From Chitinophaga oryziterrae (GTDB taxonomy: Bacteria; Bacteroidota; Bacteroidia; Chitinophagales; Chitinophagaceae): a DNA stretch of 64,000 bases. The notes beneath the pieces are model-generated. The model did not search any database, was not told where the DNA came from, and saw only the letters and a program-made list of their open reading frames with translations. Shown one piece after another: positions 1-9,402 of the stretch. Each line of letters starts with the position of its first letter. The stretch's first letter is position 1. The stretch lies in contig NZ_WRXO01000006.1 in NCBI RefSeq assembly GCF_009758125.1, positions 372,001-436,000 of the forward strand, written 5' to 3'. The translations under genes and the position numbers were made by a program.

Positions 1-864
1 AGGATTCGCTACCCTTACTTCACCATTACCATTAGGCGCCAGGTACATCGTATTGGCCAGATCACCACCATTGGTAGAGAAGGAGTGATATACACCTGTA
101 GTAAGCGTACCATTCAGATCATAGAAGGATTCGTTAAGCGCAGTTAAAGCCGCCGTCCAGTTCTTCCGGTAAGTATATACCCTGGCAGCTAATGCACGGT
201 TGAATTTGAGCAAACCGGCCGCATCTTTGAACCCTAAAAAGCCATCAGACAAAGGGAACATGACTTCCGATCCGGTAAGGTCCGCCTTACCATCATCCAG
301 GAATTTAAGCACAGAGTCCATCACCACACCAGGATCAGTGATTACAGGGCCCAGCGTTGCTCCGTTAGGAACAGGGATGCGGGCGCCGTTGGAATCCGTC
401 ATGTTGATATTGAGTAGCAACTGGTAGCCGATCAGCGTTTTGGCAAAACCGGTAAAGGCTTTCTTTTGTGCATCAGAAGCAATAGCGCTACGGGTGTTCC
501 TGATGGCATCCAAAAGAATGAAACACTGCCTGATCACCTGGTAACGGGAAGCCCAGGGGTTGGTAATGTAGAACGTGTTATTGTCCAGTCTTTTAGTGCC
601 ACCACCTAAAAGATCTGTGGTATAACGGGGTTCTGCACCGGAGAAGCGGTAAATCTCTCTGCCGATAACACCGGTACCATCCAGGTAGGCAGCAATGTTA
701 TTACGCATTCCGGACTCTGCACCTGTTACCAGGTTAAATAAATCACTTCTGGTAGGATTAGCAGTGATCCCATCTACTACAGGAGTATTCAGACTGTTGA
801 TCTCTCCTTTCTGACAGGCACTGAACGATAGCAGTATAATAAAAGCTGCAAAATACTTATTCAT
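1..864 (-). CDS. SusD/RagB-family outer-membrane lipoprotein, 3' end outside the window
   Basis: Read on the minus strand from an ATG at 864, the frame is open to base 1, giving 288 residues with no stop, so the C-terminal part lies outside the window. The N-terminus is a lipoprotein signal with the lipobox FSAC, cysteine at residue 17. The following sequence (helical, with a TPR-like stretch around TLIGYQLLLNINM and FNRALAARVYTYRKNW) fits SusD/RagB proteins, which cap the SusC channel and bind the nutrient at the cell surface. The gene starts 20 bases after the stop of the SusC-like gene at 885-3881, the usual susC-susD order. The ligand cannot be told from the sequence. Confidence 0.88.
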   Translation of the reverse strand, partial: MNKYFAAFIILLSFSACQKGEINSLNTPVVDGITANPTRSDLFNLVTGAESGMRNNIAAYLDGTGVIGREIYRFSGAEPRYTTDLLGGGTKRLDNNTFYITNPWASRYQVIRQCFILLDAIRNTRSAIASDAQKKAFTGFAKTLIGYQLLLNINMTDSNGARIPVPNGATLGPVITDPGVVMDSVLKFLDDGKADLTGSEVMFPLSDGFLGFKDAAGLLKFNRALAARVYTYRKNWTAALTALNESFYDLNGTLTTGVYHSFSTNGGDLANTMYLAPNGNGEVRVANP

Positions 865-884
865 ATATAATGATTTTAAATTGA

Positions 885-3881
885 TCATAAATCTATACCC
901 ACGTGAAAACTGGCTCTCTTGGAAGCAGGGAACGGCGTAACGTCCACTCCTGTTGATAACCCGTTACTACCACGACTCTGCGCTGTTGTAATCGTATTAC
1001 TTCCGAAGTTGGAAACTTCAGGATCATAACCAACGTATTTTGTCCAGGTGAAGAAGTTATTGGCAGAGATACCTACCCGTATACCTTTGATAATATTCGT
1101 GTTTTTCAGCGGGACATTATAATACAGCCCTATCTCACGGATACGCAGATACGATGCATCCTGTACATAAATGGAAGCATCTCCTGCACTTGGACGATAA
1201 ATGCCTGCCTTAGTTCCGTTGATGAGATTATCGAAGTCGGGAGAAGTAGCGCCCGCATCCGTTAACAACTGCGTGAGGTTGATATTATCTCCACCTTTTT
1301 TCCAATGGATCAGGAAGCGGAAAGAGAAGTTTTTGTAGATGGTTAACTCATTGAAGAAACTCATCTGGAACTTAGGCTCCGAATTACCTATTAATTTCAG
1401 CTCACTGCCAACAGTTCCTTTGATCTGTGTGGCCGGCTGTCCTTCTTCCAGGTAAAAAGTTCCCAGTGAATTACCGAATGCACCGATCGCATAAGGTGGT
1501 ATCAGCAGCTTCGTTACTTTGGAACGGTTCATCCACCAGTTGATAGTGGAATTCCATTTGAAATTGGCGGTGTTAACAGGTACCAGCGTAAGTCCCAGTT
1601 CAATACCCTGGTTTTTCAGGTTACCGCTGTTCTTCCACTCAGATGCATAACCGGTAGAACCTGGCAATGAATGACGCAATAATACATCATAGATGTTCTT
1701 GTTGTAATAAGTCGCTTCCAGGCTTACCCTTCCGCTCAGAATACTTACATCCAGCCCTGTTTCAAATTCTGCCTGACGCTCCGGTTTGATGGCCGGATTA
1801 CCTTGCAGGTTATCTACCAGTATACCGGGATACCCGCCGATATTACTGCCAAGCATACCGGTAAACTTACTGCTGTAAGGTGGTACGTTACCGGATTGTC
1901 CATAAGCGGCCCTTATTTTCAGGTTCTCAACACCTGCCATGTTCCAGAACTTCATCTTGGCAATATTCCAGGAGAGGGAACCTTTAGGGAATACGTAGTA
2001 TTTTTTATAATCCCCGTTATTGGTAGATCGGTCGAAACGTACGCCTGCACTTAATGTGATCGCCTCTATGAGGGAGAGGTCTTCCTGTATGAAGAGACCA
2101 TTATCACGGTACTTCTGACGGAACTGATGAGTGGTCGTGTTCGCACTGGCATCCAGGTTACTCTGTCCGGAAACCAGGTTGGTGGCTACTGTGAGTATAT
2201 TATCCATGAAACCTGTTTCGAGGGTGGCGCCCGCTGTACTGGTTAAACTGATCTTATCATTAGGCGTAAATGTATTGGCAAAGAAACCACCGATATTGGT
2301 ATTGATGTTATTGGTGTTACCCTGTATGGAATGCCCCTGCTGTCCGTTCTCTTCGAATTGAAGGTCGCGGGGGAACAAGGCGGCCGTTTTGTAGTTGTAG
2401 TAATCTACGCCACCCCGACCAATAAACCTGGTCGTAGAGCGATCATTCTGTTGTATACGGATATCGAGGTTGGCTCCACCCACAAAACGGTTGGTCTGCT
2501 CGTTGTTGCGCATCTTATCACGCGTTTCCAGTGGATTGGAAGCTGCAAAAGGATTACGGGGATATTCTCCCAGTGCATTAGGATGCAACTCCACAAAATC
2601 CGGAGTAGAAGATAGGGCCACCCCGTAGCTAACGCCATTGTTATCGTTATTCGTAAGACCTCTGTCGGAAGAGGAATTGATGTAATTGGTAGTAACGCCA
2701 AGGGAGATACGATCACTGATCTTATGATCAATATTGAGGCGGACAGAATTGTTGAAATACCCCGTGTTTTTAACAATACCTTCTTCCTGGCGACGGTTAC
2801 CGGAAAGATAAAAGGTTGTTTTATCACCACCACCGCTGATGGATAAGCCGGTGTTTAATACCTGTCCGGTTTCCCCGTACATTTCTTTTTCATAGTCGTA
2901 GATCTTGCCGGCGCTTTGGGCAGCGTTAAACTGTGCTTTATAGGCATCACGTCTTGCCTGTACGGCCGGATCGGGATTGTCTCCTGTACCGGCCAGGTCG
3001 GCTGCTGTTTCAGCAGTAAACTGGCGTACGCCCATCAGGTGTCTTACTTTTACAAAGCCCAGTTCCTGGTTTACGCTCACTTTCGTTTTACCTGATTTCC
3101 CTTTTTTAGTGGTGATGATAATTACACCGGCTGCTGCTTTGGCGCCATACATGGCCGCTGCAGATGCGCCTTTCAGGATCTCAATGTTTTCAATGTCTTC
3201 GGGGTTGAGGTCTGCAATACGACTGGATGGATTATCCTGGTTATTGGGGTTACCGGCCGTAGCTGCGCCGGAAACATCGTTTAAACCGGCAGGAATACTG
3301 CTGTTGTTAAAGAAGACCCCATCCACCACATATAAGGGCTGGGAGTTCCCGAAGATGGAAGTGATCCCCCTCATCTTTACAGAAAAACCACCACCGGGAG
3401 CGCCGGAGTTGGCGGTAATGAGGGCGCCGGGTACTTTACCGCTAAGGGCAGCGTCGAAAGTCTGTGCAGGGGCTACGCCGTTGAGTTCCCGTCCGGAGAT
3501 GGTGGCCACGGCATTGGCGAGATTACTTCGTTTTACATTCGTAGCAAGGCCCGTCACTACCACTTCATCTAAACGGGCAAAATCTTCCTCTAAAGAAATA
3601 TTCAGTACAGAAGTAGCTGGTGTCAGCTTTAAGGTCTGGGTTTTGTACCCGGTATAACTCACCTGTATGGAAGGTGTACCGGCAGGGACGGTCAGTGTGT
3701 ATGCGCCTGAGGCATCTGAAATAGTACCCTTATTGGTGTTGGGTACCCTGATGGTCACTCCGGGAACAGGTCTGCCATTCACGGCATCCTTTATGTGACC
3801 GGAAATGTTTTGCTGCGCAAATAGTGCGAGAGTGCTGCACAGGCAAAGCAGCACCAGCAAGCTGGATTTTGGTAGAAACAT
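885..3881 (-). CDS. SusC/RagA-type TonB-dependent outer-membrane transporter (no STN domain)
   Basis: 998 residues. A signal peptide (about 1-22, ending LFAQQ) is followed by a carboxypeptidase-regulatory-like domain (about 24-100, GRPVPGVTIRV...GAYTLTV). Next come a TonB-box region (LDEVVVTG), a plug domain with the SusC signature region (YVVDGVFFNN; MYGAKAAAGVIIITTKKG) and a long beta-barrel ending in an aromatic-containing terminus (FHVGIDL). It should import an oligomer captured by the SusD partner next to it. Unlike the two other SusC proteins in this window it lacks the N-terminal STN domain that contacts a FecR anti-sigma. It is therefore probably not under direct sigma/FecR signalling, although an ECF sigma gene is divergently placed 318 bases away. 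Confidence 0.95.
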   Translation of the reverse strand: MFLPKSSLLVLLCLCSTLALFAQQNISGHIKDAVNGRPVPGVTIRVPNTNKGTISDASGAYTLTVPAGTPSIQVSYTGYKTQTLKLTPATSVLNISLEEDFARLDEVVVTGLATNVKRSNLANAVATISGRELNGVAPAQTFDAALSGKVPGALITANSGAPGGGFSVKMRGITSIFGNSQPLYVVDGVFFNNSSIPAGLNDVSGAATAGNPNNQDNPSSRIADLNPEDIENIEILKGASAAAMYGAKAAAGVIIITTKKGKSGKTKVSVNQELGFVKVRHLMGVRQFTAETAADLAGTGDNPDPAVQARRDAYKAQFNAAQSAGKIYDYEKEMYGETGQVLNTGLSISGGGDKTTFYLSGNRRQEEGIVKNTGYFNNSVRLNIDHKISDRISLGVTTNYINSSSDRGLTNNDNNGVSYGVALSSTPDFVELHPNALGEYPRNPFAASNPLETRDKMRNNEQTNRFVGGANLDIRIQQNDRSTTRFIGRGGVDYYNYKTAALFPRDLQFEENGQQGHSIQGNTNNINTNIGGFFANTFTPNDKISLTSTAGATLETGFMDNILTVATNLVSGQSNLDASANTTTHQFRQKYRDNGLFIQEDLSLIEAITLSAGVRFDRSTNNGDYKKYYVFPKGSLSWNIAKMKFWNMAGVENLKIRAAYGQSGNVPPYSSKFTGMLGSNIGGYPGILVDNLQGNPAIKPERQAEFETGLDVSILSGRVSLEATYYNKNIYDVLLRHSLPGSTGYASEWKNSGNLKNQGIELGLTLVPVNTANFKWNSTINWWMNRSKVTKLLIPPYAIGAFGNSLGTFYLEEGQPATQIKGTVGSELKLIGNSEPKFQMSFFNELTIYKNFSFRFLIHWKKGGDNINLTQLLTDAGATSPDFDNLINGTKAGIYRPSAGDASIYVQDASYLRIREIGLYYNVPLKNTNIIKGIRVGISANNFFTWTKYVGYDPEVSNFGSNTITTAQSRGSNGLSTGVDVTPFPASKRASFHVGIDL

Positions 3882-4199
3882 AGCTTGTTCGATTTAGAAA
3901 ATGATGAATGATAATGAATGCTTACAGCAGCATGATTCTGGATTTTTGTGGAATATTACTTTTGTTGTGGTGTCCTGCAGGTACGGGCAACATCTGGGTT
4001 TCAACAAAAAACGCCTGCCAGGATTATTCTCATTAAGCCGGTCTTGTTATAACGTTATATTCATATTTAGCAGATTACGAAAATTTACAAGTATTTTCTT
4101 CTTTTTTATTTGGTTTTAATAAGTTATATTTTCAACTCGACAACTTCCATATAGGCGCAGATTAAATCGGGAAAATAAATTATTTTCACCCCTGATAAT
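3882..4199. other. Divergent intergenic region between susC-like gene and ECF sigma gene
   Basis: This 318-base AT-rich region separates the minus-strand SusC gene from the plus-strand sigma factor gene and must hold both promoters. I could not find a convincing TAnnTTTG box paired with an upstream TTTG on either strand. The only long open frame (3901-4119) has no family features and is best regarded as chance. Confidence 0.5.
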
Positions 4200-4796
4200 A
4201 TGAAAGAAGAGGGGATAATAAGCGAAGATGCATATGCAGTACGCCTGCAACAGGGCGATGAACTGGCCTTTCGCTACGTCATGGACCGGTACTTCGCCAT
4301 TATCACCAGCTTCACCAAAAGGATACTCTCAGACAAAGCCGCTGCCGAAGACATTGCCGAAGAGGCATTCATCAAATTATGGCAGCATCACGTAAACGTC
4401 AGTACTTTCCAGTCGATCAAAGCATTCCTCTACATTACCGCAAAGAATGGCTGTTTGAATCAGCTGCGCCAGGAAAAGAACCTGGAACGCCGTCACCAGG
4501 ACTATACCACCCGTATGGACCAGGAGATGAATTTCATCGAAAACGAGATCATCCGGGCGGAAGTAAAGGCGGAAATCTACAAAGCAGTGTCGCTTTTGCC
4601 TGAAAAGATGCAGCAGGTATTCCGTTTAGGCTTTATTGAAGGCCTTCCCAACCGCGAAATAGCCCGTTTACTGGGTATCTCCGTCAATACCATCAAAGCA
4701 CAGAAATCGCGTGCTATGGAGCTTGTTAAAGAGAAATTACAGGGGAAGGATATCTACCCCCTTGCTATTATCCTCCTGTCCCTTTTAAATAAATAA
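4200..4796 (+). CDS. RNA polymerase ECF-type sigma-70 factor
   Basis: 198 residues, normal for the family. Region 2 is about residues 12-85 (AFRYVMDRYFAIITSF...AAEDIAEEAFIKLW). Region 4 is about 125-180, with the helix-turn-helix RLGFIEGLPNREIARLLGISVNTIKAQKSRAMELV. Such factors in Bacteroidota are held by a FecR-like membrane anti-sigma, released when the partner SusC/STN protein binds its ligand, and then transcribe the linked susCD operon. The FecR gene follows within about 70 bases and the STN-type SusC is the next gene, so this is the first gene of a sigma/anti-sigma/SusCD operon. Confidence 0.95.
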   Translation: MKEEGIISEDAYAVRLQQGDELAFRYVMDRYFAIITSFTKRILSDKAAAEDIAEEAFIKLWQHHVNVSTFQSIKAFLYITAKNGCLNQLRQEKNLERRHQDYTTRMDQEMNFIENEIIRAEVKAEIYKAVSLLPEKMQQVFRLGFIEGLPNREIARLLGISVNTIKAQKSRAMELVKEKLQGKDIYPLAIILLSLLNK

Positions 4797-4866
4797 AAAA
4801 AAGTTGCCCCCCGACTAACCCAAAAGGCATTGGGCTGTGTTTGTATTATATCAGCCATTCGTTTTT

Positions 4867-6012
4867 ATGAAAGAAACAGAGATCGACCAATTACTTCATA
4901 TTGCCGCATTGATCAGCAGACAACGGGCTGGCGCTACACTCAATGACAGGGACCAGCAGGTACTTAACAACTGGATGGCCGAGAACCCTGCCAATGTGGA
5001 GCTATTGCATGAAGTGATAGAAGTACTGGACACTCCTGTGGAAGACGGGGATTTGAAAGCATCTGCCGACCGGGTATATGAGGCGATCGGGTTTGTAACG
5101 CCTTTTGCAAAACCCGTTCACAGGGTACATTTCCTGAGAAACAGATGGTGGTGGGCGGCTGCCTTACTTATTGGCATTACAACAGTTACTTATCTGTCCT
5201 ACCATCCTGCGCCCAAACAGGCGATCGCCCTAAAAATCAAACCAGGCAAAGATGTGGCCGTACTTACCCTGGCCGATGGTACCACCATCACGCTCGACAG
5301 CGTGGCTAACGGCATTATAAGCCAGCAGGGCAATGTCAGGATAACAAAACTGCCTACAGGGGAACTGGTATATACCCCGGAAGGTAGTAATGGGCAGGAA
5401 ACACTGTACAATACCATGACCACCCCCAAAGGAGGGCAATACAGACTAACCCTGCCGGATGGCTCAAAAGTATGGCTCAATGCTGCCTCTTCCATTACTT
5501 ACCCGGCAGCTTTCGCCGGTAAAGAACGAACAGTAACTATAAAAGGAGAGGTCTATTTTGAAGTTGCAAAGAATGAAAACATGCCTTTTCATGTGAAGGC
5601 GAACAATATAACTGTAGACGTATTAGGGACAAGTTTTAATATAATGGCATATGAAGATGAACCAACCATTAAAACAACATTGATTTCAGGTGCCATCAAA
5701 GTAAACGGGCATCTGCTTAAACCTGGTCAGCAGGCCGTAAACGAACGGATAACAGACAATGCGGACATGGAAGAAGCCATCGCATGGAAAAATGGTCTTT
5801 TCGAATTCAATCAGCAATCCATCGTATCCATTATGCAGCAGATCAGCCGCTGGTACGATGTAGACATTAAGTACGAGGGGAATATAAAGAGCAAAACATT
5901 TACCGGGCAGATTTCGAGATATGCAGACATCACAACGGTATTACAGAAACTGGAGCTAACAGGTGGCATCCATTTTAAAGTATCAGACAGGACAGTAACA
6001 GCTATGCCGTAA
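4867..6012 (+). CDS. FecR-family anti-sigma factor
   Basis: About 381 residues from the ATG at 4867. An in-frame GTG at 4837 would add ten residues but is less convincing. An N-terminal cytoplasmic part with a helical sigma-binding region (about 1-85) is followed by one membrane helix (WWWAAALLIGITTVTYL). The periplasmic FecR domain contains KGGQYRLTLPDGSKVWLNAAS and the VYFEVAKN region, and a C-terminal secretin/TonB-short-like domain follows (WYDVDIKYEGN...LQKLELTGGIHF). It should hold the sigma factor encoded at 4200-4796 until signalled by the STN domain of the next gene product. It sits in the inner membrane. Confidence 0.94.
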   Translation: MKETEIDQLLHIAALISRQRAGATLNDRDQQVLNNWMAENPANVELLHEVIEVLDTPVEDGDLKASADRVYEAIGFVTPFAKPVHRVHFLRNRWWWAAALLIGITTVTYLSYHPAPKQAIALKIKPGKDVAVLTLADGTTITLDSVANGIISQQGNVRITKLPTGELVYTPEGSNGQETLYNTMTTPKGGQYRLTLPDGSKVWLNAASSITYPAAFAGKERTVTIKGEVYFEVAKNENMPFHVKANNITVDVLGTSFNIMAYEDEPTIKTTLISGAIKVNGHLLKPGQQAVNERITDNADMEEAIAWKNGLFEFNQQSIVSIMQQISRWYDVDIKYEGNIKSKTFTGQISRYADITTVLQKLELTGGIHFKVSDRTVTAMP

Positions 6013-6051
6013 TAATCTATACAGCCAACAAACCAAAATCAGAACAAAACG

Positions 6052-9000
6052 ATGAAGCCAACGTTTCTTAACAGGGGGCGGGATATCCGTATGCTCCTGC
6101 CAGCCAAAATCAGACTGACCATGAAATTAACATTTCTGATCTTATTCGCGGCCTGTTTGCAGGTGAGCGCCAGCAGTTATGCACAAAAGATCACTTTGTC
6201 AGAAAAGAATGCATCATTAGAGAAAATCTTCCGTGTCATCAAAGCACAGACGGGATACCTGTTCCTGTTTGATGACCAGCAATTACAATCTGCCAGAAAA
6301 GTGACCATCGAGGTGAAAGAGGCTTCCATCCAGACCGTACTGGACCAATGCTTCCAGGACCAGCCACTTGCTTACCGCATCGTAGACAAAACGATCATTG
6401 TACAACCTAAAGGAATAGTAAAAAAAGGCCCCCCTTTCGTCATACGGGGTGTCGTGACCGACGATGAAGGTCCGTTAGAACATGTTACGGTACAGGTAGA
6501 AGGCAAAGGCATTGGTATGACCACCAACGCAAAAGGAGAATATGATCTTACTGATCCTAATGTTGATGAAGAGACCATACTGATCTTCTCTTTCATTGGT
6601 TATGTTCCTCAAAAGATAAGGATCGGTAACCGCCATACCTTAAACGTAAAACTGGTACGCGACAGGAAAGTGCTGGACGAAACAGTGATCATCGGTTATG
6701 GTACTACTACCCAGCGTAAAAGTACCGGCGCTATCAGCAGCATCACTTCCAAAGAGATCGCTACCCAGACTATAGATAACCCTCTTACCGCCTTACAGGG
6801 CCACATTCCCGGTGTGCAGATCACACAGGATAACGGTTTACCCGGTGCCGGCGTGAGAGTACAGATACGCGGACAAAACACGGCTGCGGCAGGATTCATT
6901 CCCTTATACGTGATAGATGGTGTGCCGTTCACCTTATTTAATGGCGGACAACCTACTACTGATGCGCTGAATGCGTATGGTACCAGTGGCGCCAATGGTA
7001 ATATCAGCCCGTTCAGCATGATCGCTCCGGAAGATATTGAACGCATAGACATCCTCAAAGATGCCGATGCTACTGCTATATATGGTTCCAGAGGCGCTAA
7101 CGGCGTGATCCTGATCACTACCAAAAAAGGACGTAAAGGCAAAACATCTCTCAATATCAATGTATCTAACGGTATCGCTAACGTGAATCGTTATATCCCC
7201 ATGATGAATACACAGGAATACCTGCAGATGCGTAAAGACGCTTTTGCCCATTCCGGCGTTACTCCTACCACTACCAATGCTAAAGACCTGCTGGTATGGG
7301 ACCAGAATGCTTATACCGACTGGCAGAAATGGGCTATCGGTGGTACTGCTCATTATACCAATGCGGCCGTATCTGTATCCGGTGGAGATGCACAGAACAC
7401 TTTCCTGTTCAGCTCTGACTATCGTAAACAAGGCACCGTATTCCCCGGAGATTTTGATAACAGCTCTCTTTCCGGCAGACTGAATGCAGGACATAGAAGT
7501 CTGGACGACAGATTCAATATGAACGTAGGCGTGAACTACTCTTACGCTAAGAACAACCTGCCTCAGACCGATTTAAGTTCGCTGTATGATCTGCCACCAA
7601 ATTATCCTATCTATAATGCGGATAATTCATTGAACTGGACACGTACCAATCCTTTGTCTTATCTAAAGAAAAAGTATAATGGTCAAACCACTAACTTTAT
7701 CAGCTCTGCAGATATCTCCTATAAAATATTATCCAATCTGACAGTAAAAGCAAACCTTGGTTTTACACAGACTATACTAAAACAAACGGTAGCCATTCCT
7801 GCCAGCTCTCAGAATATTGCAGCTACTGCAACACCTGCCGTGATTGCAGCTGCTAACAATCTGAGCTCTGCCAATAACGGCAATGATAACTATATAGTAG
7901 AACCTCAGATAGAATATACTACTGGTATTAAAGGTGGAAAATTACAGTTGCTGGCCGGAACAACTTTCCAGCAGAGTAAAGCAACCGGCATCTCCTTATA
8001 TGGTTCAAATTTTAGCAGTGAATCATTGCTGAACTCCATCTCAAGTGCAGGTACTATTACGGTGAGGTCTAACAATTACTCCGTGTATAAGTACAATGCA
8101 GTATTTGCCAGGGCCAATTATAACTGGCAGGACAAATACATTGTGGATGGAACTTTCCGCAGGGACGGCTCTTCCCGTTTTGGTCCTAACCACCGCTTCG
8201 GGAACTTTGGTGCAGTAGGTGCTGCCTGGTTGTTCTCCAAAGAAAAGTTTATGGCGGATATCCCTGTCATCAGCTTTGGTAAATTACGTGGTAGCTATGG
8301 TTTAACCGGTAATGATCAGATCCCTAATTACCTGTATAGTGCGTTGTATACTTCTGCATGGACAGGCTATAATTATCTTGGTACCAATACACTGGTACAA
8401 AACAATATTTCCAATCCTGATCTGCACTGGGAAACGACTAAAAAGCTGGATTTTGCCCTGGAATTGGGATTATGGAACGACCGTATCCTGCTTAAAACCG
8501 ACTTTTACCGCAACCGGTCTTCAGACCAGTTAGTGTACATTGCTTTACCAACTCAGAGCGGTTTCGTTAATTATACCGGTAACTTCCCTGCGCTGATTCA
8601 GAATAAGGGATGGGAATTTGAAGTAACGACTACCAATATCCAGTCTAAAAGTGTGAAATGGACTACTTCCCTGAATGTAACCATTAACAGGAATAAACTG
8701 ATTTCATTCCCGAACCTGGCTACCTCCAGTTATAGCACCACCTATGTTATTGGTCAGCCTATAGATGTACAGTTGTTATATCATTATACAGGCGTAGATC
8801 CAACTACAGGTTCCCCTACCTTTACTTCCAAAGGTGCGACTCCTCAGTATGCTACCGACAGAGTTCCAATGAATGTTGGTCATCCGTATTACGGTGGTAT
8901 TACCAACAATATCTCGTATAAGAATTTCACGCTTGATTTTACCTTCCAGTTCAATCACCGCAATGGATTCAAAAACAGTACCCTGACATCTAATTTCTAT

Positions 9001-9396
9001 CCATATGGTTATGGGTATACGAACCAGAGCACTGCTATTCTTGACAGATGGAAAACAACAGGGGATAAGGCTTTCTTCCCATCTGCCGGTGCTAATTATG
9101 ATCAGGCTTATTCTAATCTGGCCAGTTCTGACTATAACTGGGGAGATGCTTCCTTCATCAAATTCAAAACGCTGAGTCTTACTTACAACCTGCCAAAGAC
9201 ATGGTTGCAGCATGTACATATGTCTGGTGCTTCTTTGTATGCACAGGGACAAAATCTGTATACCTGGGCTAAACAAAAGTATGCGTACGATCCTGAAACC
9301 ACACTGCCCGGAACAGGCCCTGGTTTAGGTACAGGAAGGTATTCTGCTTTCCCGCAATTACGTACAATGGTAGTAGGTCTGAATCTCTCATTCTAA
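6052..9396 (+). CDS. SusC/RagA-type TonB-dependent transporter with N-terminal STN signalling domain
   Basis: 1114 residues. The first 23 residues precede a second ATG (6121), after which a standard signal peptide begins (MKLTFLILFAACLQV...SYAQ), so the true start may be 6121. Domain order: STN/secretin-like signalling domain (about 46-115), carboxypeptidase-regulatory-like domain (about 130-205), TonB-box region (LDETVIIGYGTT), plug (YVIDGVPFTLF; IYGSRGANGVILITTKKG) and a beta-barrel ending VVGLNLSF. The STN domain is known to pass the ligand signal to a FecR protein, and the FecR and sigma genes lie directly upstream. The cargo is unknown because no carbohydrate enzyme is in this operon. 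Confidence 0.96.
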   Translation: MKPTFLNRGRDIRMLLPAKIRLTMKLTFLILFAACLQVSASSYAQKITLSEKNASLEKIFRVIKAQTGYLFLFDDQQLQSARKVTIEVKEASIQTVLDQCFQDQPLAYRIVDKTIIVQPKGIVKKGPPFVIRGVVTDDEGPLEHVTVQVEGKGIGMTTNAKGEYDLTDPNVDEETILIFSFIGYVPQKIRIGNRHTLNVKLVRDRKVLDETVIIGYGTTTQRKSTGAISSITSKEIATQTIDNPLTALQGHIPGVQITQDNGLPGAGVRVQIRGQNTAAAGFIPLYVIDGVPFTLFNGGQPTTDALNAYGTSGANGNISPFSMIAPEDIERIDILKDADATAIYGSRGANGVILITTKKGRKGKTSLNINVSNGIANVNRYIPMMNTQEYLQMRKDAFAHSGVTPTTTNAKDLLVWDQNAYTDWQKWAIGGTAHYTNAAVSVSGGDAQNTFLFSSDYRKQGTVFPGDFDNSSLSGRLNAGHRSLDDRFNMNVGVNYSYAKNNLPQTDLSSLYDLPPNYPIYNADNSLNWTRTNPLSYLKKKYNGQTTNFISSADISYKILSNLTVKANLGFTQTILKQTVAIPASSQNIAATATPAVIAAANNLSSANNGNDNYIVEPQIEYTTGIKGGKLQLLAGTTFQQSKATGISLYGSNFSSESLLNSISSAGTITVRSNNYSVYKYNAVFARANYNWQDKYIVDGTFRRDGSSRFGPNHRFGNFGAVGAAWLFSKEKFMADIPVISFGKLRGSYGLTGNDQIPNYLYSALYTSAWTGYNYLGTNTLVQNNISNPDLHWETTKKLDFALELGLWNDRILLKTDFYRNRSSDQLVYIALPTQSGFVNYTGNFPALIQNKGWEFEVTTTNIQSKSVKWTTSLNVTINRNKLISFPNLATSSYSTTYVIGQPIDVQLLYHYTGVDPTTGSPTFTSKGATPQYATDRVPMNVGHPYYGGITNNISYKNFTLDFTFQFNHRNGFKNSTLTSNFYPYGYGYTNQSTAILDRWKTTGDKAFFPSAGANYDQAYSNLASSDYNWGDASFIKFKTLSLTYNLPKTWLQHVHMSGASLYAQGQNLYTWAKQKYAYDPETTLPGTGPGLGTGRYSAFPQLRTMVVGLNLSF

Positions 9397-9402
9397 AAAT
9401 TA

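Noticed and set aside
2977..3657. 226-residue plus-strand frame
   Set aside because: Antisense shadow of the SusC plug and regulatory domains.
3901..4119. 72-residue open frame in the divergent sigma/SusC region
   Set aside because: No family resemblance, low-complexity aromatic tail, overlaps the expected promoter region.
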